NCBI GenBank assembly: GCA_012295275.1
Contig: CM022665.1
Location: 19,858,150 to 19,922,149, forward strand
Length of the DNA stretch: 64,000 nt
Source of the DNA: Chrysomallon squamiferum
Lineage: Eukaryota; Mollusca; Gastropoda; Neomphalida; Peltospiridae
Direction of reading: 5' to 3'
The notes under the pieces are model-generated. The model ran no database searches. It had not been told where the DNA came from and worked only from the letters and a program-made list of their open reading frames with translations. Position 1 is the stretch's first letter. The number at the start of each line of letters is the position of its first letter. A program made the position numbers and the translations under genes. Of this stretch, positions 57,901-64,000 are shown piece after piece.

Positions 57901-60771
57901 TTAGCATGATATTATTAATATGTAATATCAGCTGCACAATACAGAGAATAATATAACATATATAACATTTGTCAAAGTATATTTGATACATAACTATTGT
58001 CCTAAAATAATATTGTGTTTCAGTATGTAATATATGAAATGTCCAACATTGTTTTAAACACCACTGTAAAATGTATTACATGAGATATTTAATATTATTT
58101 GAAACATGATTGTAATATGTAATACGTGAGATATTTAATATTATTTAAAACATAAATGTAATATGTAATACACTAAATTTTTCACATTGTTTTACAGACA
58201 CAACTAGACACTGAAGGTGACCAGTTGAACCCTGACCCCTGTCCTATCTGTCAGAGAGAACTTGGAGCAGAAGTATGAATATTTTACATCTGAATTAAGT
58301 ATTCAAAAATAATTTGAAATTATTATTATTGTTACTGTCGTTATTATTCTTTCTTTCTTTTTTTTTTGGAATGACAGAAATTATTATCAAAGCCTTTAGA
58401 AATGTCTACATTGTACATTATTATCTGATAAATATATCAGAAGGTATAATTCTAATTGCAAATACTTTATTTATACACACACATACATACAAACATATGC
58501 ACATGCACATACATTTGTTTAATGTAGTGTTTTTTATTTCAGTGGAGTGTGTTACAGTGTGGTCACTGTTTCTGTTTGGACTGTGTTCGCATCATGGTTG
58601 ACAACTTCAGTGTTGGAGGACGTCACAGGTCAGTGAAGTGTGCCCTGTGTCGAGAGAGAACTCACCATGGAGAAATTTCCTATGTGAGCACCAAGAAAAG
58701 TCAACACACTGAGGAGCAGTTCTCTGTGAAGGTTTGAAGTTAATTTATTATATATGCACATACATATATAACATACATACATACATACATACATACATAC
58801 ATACATACACATACACTAGTGTTATTTTACAGGACAGTCACTAATCAGCATTATTTTAAAGGGCAGTCACTAATCAGTGTTATTTTAAAGGGCAGTCACT
58901 AATCACTAGTGTTTATTTTACAGGGCAGTCACCCATCATTAGTGTTATTTTACAGGAAAGTCACGCATCATTAGTGTTATTTTACAGGAAAGTCACTAAT
59001 CACTAGTGTTATTTTACAGGGCAGTCACTCTACAAAAGTTGAAGCTGTAGTGAGATGTATTTTACAAATACGTAAAACTGATCAAAAAGCCAAAGCTCTC
59101 ATTTTCTCTTCAGTAAGTAAATTATTTCTTCACTTTTACCTTAACACAGTTTATAAACATTGTGTTCTTCATTTTTTGAAAACTGTTTGTATTGTCAAAT
59201 ATTATATTGTATTTTACAGACTAAAATATATACAATTTGAATATAGCTGATAAACTATATTATATCTGTCAGATATTGTGCTCTGCTTTTTAGACTGAAA
59301 TATATACAATTTGAATATGACTAATAAACCTCATTATAACTGTTAGATAGTGTACTGTACTTTGCAGTCTAAAATATATACAATTTGAATATGACTGATG
59401 AACTGCATTATTATTATTAGTTGTTGTTGTTGATGTTGTTATTGTTTCATAATTATCATTATTGTTTTCATCATTATCATTATTACTACTACTATTACTA
59501 CCAGTATTACTACTACCACCATCACCAGCACTATTACTATCATTATTATTGTTATTAATATATTTAGTAACATAATTTCTGCATTTTATTTTTTTTAAAC
59601 TTTACTGTTTTTTTTATAGTATTTGAGTACACAGTGTGTGTGTGTGTATATATATGTTTTTTTTTCTAATGTTGTTAAATAGGATATATTTGAATTCTTG
59701 CTTGTTTGTTTATTTAGTGGCAGGATGTTCTGGGAATCATTGAGCAGGCACTTAGAGAAAATGACATCTCCTGTCTGTCACTACACACTCCAGGTAAATT
59801 CCAGGTATGTATGCCTTGTTTATTTAACTACTAGTTTTTCTGTTTTTAATTTTCCGTAACCAAATTTGTTTATTTTCAAACATCTGTTTGTTTTTAAAAA
59901 TATAGAAAAACCTGACATCATTCAAAGAAGATGATGTCACAGCACTGTTGTTGCCAATCCACTCTGGTTCTAATGGTTTGAATCTGATAGAAGCAACTCA
60001 TGTACTGTTGGTGGAGCCAATTCTCAACCCCGCCCAGGAGCTACAGGCTGTAGGGAGGGTCCACAGGATTGGACAGACCAGGTCAGCTGAAATCTTCTAT
60101 TTTTATATTTTTTTATATTAACATATCATTTTTAATAATTACATGATATTAGCATATATCAGTTTTAATAATTATATGATGTTAACATACCAGTTTTAAT
60201 AATTACATATTACCATGCTAATTGTAATAATTGCATGATTTACTGTATCAGTTTTAATAATTATATTTAATAATCCTCATTATTGTTTGCTGTTTCAGTA
60301 TTTCTGAAAGTTAAGATAATAAAAAGTATTTAATTTATCAACATAGATGTTAACTGGATCAAAGACAATGTTTTGATATTTTTATTTTCTAAATATTTAA
60401 TGTATTTAACTGTACTTTTATTGTATTTGACTTTATTTTTAATGTATTATTTGTGTTTTAAATGCGGTAAACTATTTTTAATATATGTAACTGTATTTTT
60501 AGTGTATTTAACTGTATTTGTGATGTATTTACTGTATCTTTAATGTATTTGACTGTAGTTTTAATTTATTTTACTGTGTCTCAGGCCTACCACAGTTCAT
60601 CATTTTCTTGTTCGAGGCACAATCGAGGAAAGAATCAACACAATGGTGAGATCAATAGCAAAGTCTGCCGATGTACACGATGCCAATGAGGTCGCTTTAA
60701 CAATTGGACAATTGACATCTCTGTTTCAGGAAAATGATGACTCCAGCGAGGACCAATCTTCAAATAGATAA
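40511..60771 (+). CDS. SHPRH: SHPRH, SNF2-family helicase and E3 ubiquitin ligase (complete, 31 coding exons)
   Basis: SHPRH polyubiquitinates PCNA at stalled forks and remodels nucleosomes in the nucleus. Exons: 40511-41065, 41854-42025, 42643-42855, 43702-43774, 44174-44336, 44811-46382, 46991-47098, 47737-47863, 48207-48286, 48772-48816, 49307-49385, 49665-49828, 50189-50296, 50785-50850, 51397-51479, 51816-51942, 52246-52404, 52761-52868, 53586-53716, 54726-54899, 55485-55553, 55856-55986, 56492-56571, 56853-56996, 57672-57773, 58198-58272, 58543-58731, 59020-59112, 59718-59804, 59906-60081, 60585-60771. All phases match, giving 1879 residues (human about 1683). The Walker A DEMGLGKT is at about 357-364, PHD finger at about 866-912, DEAQ box at 1025-1028, RING at about 1626-1680 and helicase motif VI (VGRVHRIGQT) near 1808. 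The PHD sits between Walker A and the DEAQ box, and the RING before the C-lobe, the SHPRH layout. The start follows a possible 5' UTR acceptor (tttttcag) 17 bases upstream. Confidence 0.97.
41250..41853 (+). repeat. Junction-derived tandem array before SHPRH exon 2 (decoy acceptors)
   Basis: The real acceptor reads ttgttatttag|GTGGTTAAAG. About twenty upstream copies of ttgttatgtag|gtgtattt, spaced 18-35 bases apart, repeat the pyrimidine tract, the TAG and the first GTG-like bases. Confidence 0.7.
42026..42405 (+). repeat. Junction-derived tandem array after SHPRH exon 2 (decoy donors)
   Basis: The exon 2 end and donor read AATATCTGCTCAATTTA|gtaagtaaa. About thirteen copies follow with a 25-30 base period, such as tatctgctcaatttagtaag and tcttcttaatttagtaagag. 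Many keep a GTAAG-like donor. Confidence 0.85.
42905..43290 (+). repeat. Tandem repeats in SHPRH intron 3
   Basis: Eight or more copies of a 30-60 base unit with acattgataatttaaagt and tgtaataaaaat. They do not include exon sequence. Confidence 0.75.
44811..46382 (+). CDS. SHPRH: SHPRH exon 6: large acidic/Ser-Thr-rich insert plus PHD finger
   Basis: This 1572-base exon encodes 524 residues inserted in the N-terminal ATPase lobe. Most of it is Asp/Glu/Ser/Thr-rich, with internal repeats such as SDTDSYIKDTKSD and SSHSDKTSHSDKTSHSSE. The last 50 residues form a PHD finger (ECICG, CVVCSLWQHAACMKY, YKCPHC). I do not see the globular linker-histone (H15) domain that human SHPRH carries in this interval. 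The frame is open throughout and both phases fit the neighbouring exons. Confidence 0.9.
46383..46588 (+). repeat. Junction-derived tandem array after SHPRH exon 6 (decoy donors)
   Basis: The exon end and donor read TCACTGCCATGTGATATCT|gtaag. About six copies follow with a 30-40 base period, such as tcttactgtcatgtgatatc followed by tgtaag. Three of them (near 46447, 46517 and 46556) keep an intact TCT|GTAAG donor. Confidence 0.9.
46589..46814. mobile_element. Mariner/Tc1-like MITE 2 in SHPRH intron 6
   Basis: The terminal inverted repeats begin CAGGGTGGCCCAGATGTAAC and extend about 29 bases with one mismatch. TA flanks both sides. The core is 222 bases with no coding capacity. The first 12 bases are identical to MITE 1. 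Confidence 0.85.
48595..48655. mobile_element. Fragment related to the piggyBac-like MITE
   Basis: ttaactcttcagggct and tctgtttttca, then gaataattgcacc, closely match the left end of the element at 56023. A matching right end is not seen nearby, so this is a partial copy in SHPRH intron 9. Confidence 0.5.
49895..50188 (+). repeat. Junction-derived tandem copies before SHPRH exon 13 (decoy acceptors)
   Basis: The real acceptor reads cactacag|ATAGAATTACCCAG. Upstream copies read ttttacag|atagagttatact and tttatag|atagaattgtctcg, and each is followed by attgtatgagttga and tttaattcatact. GATA repeats lie between them. Confidence 0.7.
50530..50784 (+). repeat. Exact 60-base tandem array before SHPRH exon 14 (decoy acceptors)
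   Basis: The real site at 50784 reads tttcacag|AATCTAAGTAAGTGG. Copies at exactly 60-base spacing put cacag|aatctaagtaaatga at 50724 and 50664, and a degraded one at 50604. Each copy also repeats the exon bases TAGTTCTGTG. In frame, the copies hit TGA at codon 5. Confidence 0.95.
52080..52245 (+). repeat. Junction-derived tandem array before SHPRH exon 17 (decoy acceptors)
   Basis: The real acceptor reads gctgtacag|AAGTACAGGGAAGTG. Three or four upstream copies carry gggaagtgttgatgtataat and atgttgatg. The nearest, at 52195, keeps gtgtacag|aggtatagggaagtg. Confidence 0.9.
53179..53585 (+). repeat. Junction-derived tandem array before SHPRH exon 19 (decoy acceptors)
   Basis: The real site reads tttttaattgtag|TTTTCCAAAGGAAGTGAC. 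Four copies about 95-110 bases apart read like atcttag|ttttctgaagaaagtgac and ccaattgtag|ttttctaaaggaaatga. Each carries about 25 bases of exon-like sequence. Confidence 0.9.
53935..54489. repeat. AT-rich satellite, unit tatatttagatattga
   Basis: More than thirty copies of a 12-16 base unit (atatttagatattgat) form a 0.55-kb array in SHPRH intron 19. MITE 3 abuts it on the right. Confidence 0.9.
54490..54711. mobile_element. Mariner/Tc1-like MITE 3 in SHPRH intron 19
   Basis: Terminal inverted repeats of about 43 bases begin CAGGATGGCAATAAAGTCAC on the left and, reverse-complemented, TAGGGTGGCAATAAAGTCAC on the right. They have a few mismatches and are flanked by TA. The core is 218 bases. 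The GGxTGGC head is shared with MITEs 1 and 2. Its right end lies 14 bases before the exon 20 acceptor. Confidence 0.85.
54900..55075 (+). repeat. Junction-derived tandem copies after SHPRH exon 20 (decoy donors), with GT runs
   Basis: The exon end and donor read ACATACTCAAAAT|gtgaat. Copies at about 54961-55007 (tcacactcaaaat|gtgaat) and 55031-55073 (acatactcaaaat|gtcaat) repeat both sides of the junction and are separated by GT microsatellites. Confidence 0.9.
55250..55410. repeat. (CTAT)n/(GTAT)n tetranucleotide region
   Basis: CTAT and GTAT repeats with a duplicated block of about 47 bases, in SHPRH intron 20. Confidence 0.9.
56023..56281. mobile_element. PiggyBac-like MITE in SHPRH intron 22
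   Basis: The element is bounded by TTAA on both sides, the piggyBac target. The left end TTAACCATTCAGGGCTGGC and the right end, reverse-complemented TTAACCCTTCGGGGCTTC, form imperfect inverted repeats. It is 259 bases with no coding capacity, and a related fragment lies at 48595. Confidence 0.65.
56997..57275 (+). repeat. Junction-derived tandem array after SHPRH exon 24 (decoy donors)
   Basis: The exon end and donor read CATGTGTTAGAGAGAGGCCAG split before gtcagtcctgtttaag. Four copies with a period near 62 bases follow, such as catgtgttggacag|gttag and gatgtgttagacag|gttag. Two keep CAG|GT. Confidence 0.9.
57275..57671 (+). other. Rest of SHPRH intron 24, no feature seen
   Basis: Ordinary AT-rich intron sequence up to the exon 25 acceptor. 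Confidence 0.5.
58772..58808. repeat. (ATAC)n microsatellite
   Basis: About nine copies of ATAC in SHPRH intron 27. Confidence 0.95.
58823..59019 (+). repeat. Junction-derived tandem array before SHPRH exon 28 (decoy acceptors)
   Basis: The real site reads ttattttacag|GGCAGTCACTC. Six copies 30-37 bases apart precede it, such as ttattttacag|ggcagtcaccc and ttacag|gaaagtcacta. Four keep an intact CAG. Reading on from the decoys meets TAG in frame. Confidence 0.95.
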
Positions 60772-60921
60772 TGCTAAATTATTTTTAGTATTCAAGTATT
60801 AACCTGTTTCCAGAGACTGTTTTATGATGGAAGATGCTGTTATAGTTGATGTTAACATCATTTGCTGCTACAGTTTGCTCTGAAAGAATTACTAAATGTC
60901 TGACATAAATTAAGTTAATAG

Positions 60922-60927
60922 AATAAA
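60922..60927 (+). terminator. Candidate poly(A) signal of SHPRH
   Basis: AATAAA about 150 bases after the SHPRH stop. Confidence 0.45.
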
Positions 60928-60929
60928 AT

Positions 60930-62348
60930 ATTTATCATATGTACAGTTCTGTCATTCATGTGTGACAATTACAAGATGTTTGATATTAATTAAATTATCA
61001 GTTAAAATAAAATTACAAGTGATTTTGTATAAAACAACTGATTTGCTACGTTTGATTTTCAATTTTACAGTTGTAATTTGTATATATACATTTTTTTTTA
61101 ACTTGAAATATTTGCATTTTTATGTAACTGTTAAATATAATTATGAACAGTATTATTATTTATTGTTATTTAAACAAGACCAGTTTTTCTTTGTTTTTAA
61201 CTTGCATTCTTGTGAACAGTTTTAATACAGAAAGCATTGTTTGGTCAATGTATTTTAACTTTCTGTAATTTTTCTAACTTTGATATAATTTCTAAATATC
61301 TTTCATCTGAAAATATCTCAGCTTCTATGGAGTAACACTAAAATTATGGATTAAAAATAACAATAACAAAAATTATTGTTAAAAAATGAATATACATTAT
61401 ATATTATAATGTGTATTCATACTCAGTTTATTGTTTTGTGAAATAAATATTATATATTTGTTAAACAGTGTTTGTTCTCTTATCACTGAATTGTATTAAC
61501 AATATCTGTGTGAAATTGAAACCATGATATCTTGTATCTCTTATCTCAAGTAAATTTTACTTTCTTTGGTAAATTTGGATATACTAATATATACATTTTT
61601 AAAATTATCTTTAGATTTGTACAATTAATTTCACAATTAGCACCTTCTTTTTTCTTCTTTCTGCAATGTGTTTCCTGTTTGATATACCTGTGTCCATATG
61701 TGTGTGTATATGTTAATGCTTCTTATTTTTATACTTAAATTATATTTTCTATCATTTATTTTAAAAATGTTTTCTTTTCATCTTCATTTTAACATACTAC
61801 TTACAATGCTTATTCTTCATATTCATCTTAAATTTACATATAAAACGTATGTATATGGTTCACTATTAATTTATTATTATATATAATATACTACTACTAC
61901 TACTACTACTATTATTAGTACTGTAATTATTCTTATTATTACTAATTATTATTACTATTATTATTATTATTATTAATTAATTCATTTATTATTATATATT
62001 TATTTATTTTATTATTATATTTTTACTTTAAGATAGCAGAATTTTATTCTAAAACATTTCCTTTATCTGGATGAACCCACTGCCACCCTACACAGTGCTT
62101 TAAAAATAAAAAATAAAAAAATAAAATAAACACTCTTTAGTCACGAGATTGTACTAATCTTCTACTGTATGCAGTAGAACTGCTGTTATGTGCCTACGTC
62201 ATAAATAAATTATATTATTCTTGGGATAATATTTTCATTCACTCTGACAAATTTGAAACACTGCTAATATGTGTTTCAACTTGATTTCACTTGCCAGACT
62301 TTTTTTCTTTCTCTTTAACGTTCATGCATGGAGATGTCTTCATATAGG
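60930..62348. other. Intergenic, AT-rich, no gene seen
   Basis: TTA/TAC triplet-rich sequence lies at about 61880-62030. I see no conserved coding segment. Confidence 0.5.
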
Positions 62349-62753
62349 CACTACCGGATTTATCGTGTTAGTCGCCCATAGGCTACAGAAATTTTACTGC
62401 CCCCTCTTCCAGCCCACTTTGTTTATTATGTAATATGAAATATATGATTTTTTATATCTTATGGAAAAGCGCAGAAATTCTTACTGAAAAAGCGCACACC
62501 TCAAAAAATACCAGTATTTTTACGAAGTTTCTATCCAATATGTATTTATTCTTAGACATAAAAATTTAATTGAATTAGGTCAAAAGAGCCCAAATTTTAA
62601 CAAAGCGCACAACTCGATAATTTAGCGCACATTCTAATAAAAAAGCGCACAGTTGGCAACACTGTCCAGTAACAATTTTCATAAACTGCCGCCCCTATCA
62701 TCCTGCCGCCCTGGGCTCTAGCCTAGAAAGCCTATGTGGGAAATCCGGCCCTG
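62349..62753. mobile_element. hAT-like non-autonomous element
   Basis: The left end CACTACCGGATTTATCG and the right end, reverse-complemented CAGGGCCGGATTTCCC, are imperfect inverted repeats that both reach CATAGGC. They are flanked by catatagg and gatattgg, a likely decayed 8-base target duplication (6 of 8 match). The element is 405 bases with no coding capacity. Confidence 0.6.
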
Positions 62754-63099
62754 GATATTGGTAGTTGACAAATTTGTTAGACTGATTATTTTACTAAATC
62801 ACTAGAAAGAGCAAAACATTCATATTAAAATGACACCAAGGTCGCTTTGATAGCAGAGACGAAAAAGGTTGCGAATTTTTATCGGAATAAAATTTGCGGG
62901 ATGTTTCCTTCATAATCTACTGAGAAAGTGTGATCCGTTTCTTTCATTTTGCTGCGTAATCGGTGAATATCTCATGCAGGTTCAATCCACTATATATGTA
63001 TTATATATCAAAATGAATCTTTTTATGAATTCTAAACCTGTACTGTATTTTTAAAAAAGGTGCTAATACTCATGAATTTTAATTAATTAATTAATCGAA

Positions 63100-63933
63100 C
63101 TAATTAGCTGAAATTTACCGCCAATTTTGTCAACACCGGTCTGACCCAATCAGAAACCGCCGTCGACGTCACGTGACCTGAACTGACTTGTCATTATCGA
63201 TCCTTGGAAGCGCGTGCTTTGCGTCCGCATTGCTAATGCAATTTTTCGCAATCATACAGTTTATTGAAATTAAGCGCAATAGTAGTTAATAAGCATATCT
63301 ATACGGGGAACATATTTTGATTGCTGGACTCATCCAAGATTTGTCTAATGATCGATGACTTTGCTGACGTTTTCAGAAAGATCTTTTCATCAAAGATTTG
63401 ATAAGCTTCTCGTTGATCAGTATTCAGAAATCGAAAGCAAGGTTGTAGCAAGATATGTATACTACGTCATCAAACTAAGTTTCTTTAAAATTATTTTTCA
63501 AATGGACCGACAGAAGGGAATTTTTGGAAACTGCACTTTGCTGACGCTGTGCACTGTGGCACTCGCCCAGCAAGGATCGTCTAGAAATCTAGCGAGAGCG
63601 AAATGGGTTATTTGCACATACCAACTTAATAGACTGCATAATAATATTTCTTATTTAGAAGCATAAACCAAACTTACGGATGACGTAATTGTTTCTCAAG
63701 GAAAGCTGTAGTTTATTTCCAGATGAGAGTTATAAATTTACAAAGACATTTTCGTATGATTAACGAGTCGCTAATTTCTTCAAACTATTGTCGGGTTTGT
63801 TTTTCTCGCGGACTACATTGATTAGTGGCGCGGATGAGCTGTTGGTCACGTGCTGGCTTTATCAGACGACAATACGAGATCCGTCTGCGTCAATTTATTT
63901 CTATTGATTGAATTATCGCCCTTTGTCAGTGAA
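63100..63933 (+). promoter_or_regulatory. GC-richer promoter-like region upstream of the right-edge gene
   Basis: CpG-containing sequence (for example gccgtcgacgtcacgtgacc at about 63159, with CACGTG and a CRE-like half) contrasts with the AT-rich surroundings. It precedes a plausible start codon at 63934. An open frame at 63355-63666 shows no recognisable domain. Confidence 0.4.
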
Positions 63934-63976
63934 ATGAGCGAAAACGCGGAAGAAAGTGATCTCTATGGAGACAGTG
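63934..63976 (+). CDS. Probable first coding exon of an unidentified gene (runs off right edge)
   Basis: ATG in the context gtgaaATGA opens MSENAEESDLYGDS, followed by G and a GTTAGT donor-like site. The short acidic start ending in DLYGD faintly recalls nuclear RNA-processing proteins such as CPSF6/7, but 14 residues are not enough to assign it. Confidence 0.4.
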
Positions 63977-64000
63977 GTTAGTGTATTTTCAAATCAAAAG

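Noticed and set aside
59718-59793. Alternative donor CCAG|GTAAAT inside SHPRH exon 29
   Set aside because: It would leave one extra base and break the frame into exon 30. The 59804 donor keeps it.
63355-63666. 103-codon open frame in a GC-richer stretch
   Set aside because: No recognisable domain and no clear splice context. It may be promoter DNA that is open by chance.

Overview
This is nuclear DNA from an animal. The genes have many short exons with GT-AG introns. Base composition is AT-rich and there is much simple-sequence DNA (CA, AAT, TTTTA, CT and TA runs), with several short inverted-repeat transposons in introns. The proteins are well conserved with vertebrate ones and intron positions look ancestral. 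That fits a slowly evolving invertebrate, most likely a lophotrochozoan such as a mollusc or annelid, but the sequence alone does not name the species.

Layout, left to right. (1) 265-7668, minus: six exons of a DHHC palmitoyltransferase of the ZDHHC9/14/18 group, running off the left edge. One of its introns is a U12-type AT-AC intron. (2) 8500-11064, plus: complete TMEM242, a mitochondrial inner-membrane factor, head-to-head with the ZDHHC gene as I recall it being in human. (3) 14880-29612, minus: complete 19-exon RPGR, with an RCC1 propeller, a Glu/Lys-rich tail and a C-terminal CTIL prenylation box. (4) 31294-34015, minus: complete akirin, four coding exons, with a GC-AG intron. (5) 34016-40510: intergenic DNA with a diverged tandem duplication. 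(6) 40511-60771, plus: complete 31-exon SHPRH (SNF2 helicase, PHD, RING). (7) 60772-63933: intergenic DNA with a hAT-like element. (8) 63934-63976: probable first coding exon of another plus-strand gene.

I built the gene models by hand by matching reading phase across every junction. All four complete models give uninterrupted reading frames: 145, 761, 184 and 1879 codons before the stop. The genes do not form one pathway. They cover protein lipidation, ATP-synthase assembly, ciliary traffic, nuclear transcription or proteasome import, and replication-damage tolerance.

The most unusual signal is a recurring architecture. At about fifteen splice junctions in RPGR, akirin and SHPRH, the intron beside the junction is a tandem array of degraded copies of that same junction, including a few to about 50 bases of the exon. 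This leaves rows of decoy donors or acceptors next to the real site. Other leads are the AT-AC intron, an apparent 2-base deletion in the next ZDHHC exon, the RPGR CTIL box, and three related mariner-like miniature elements.
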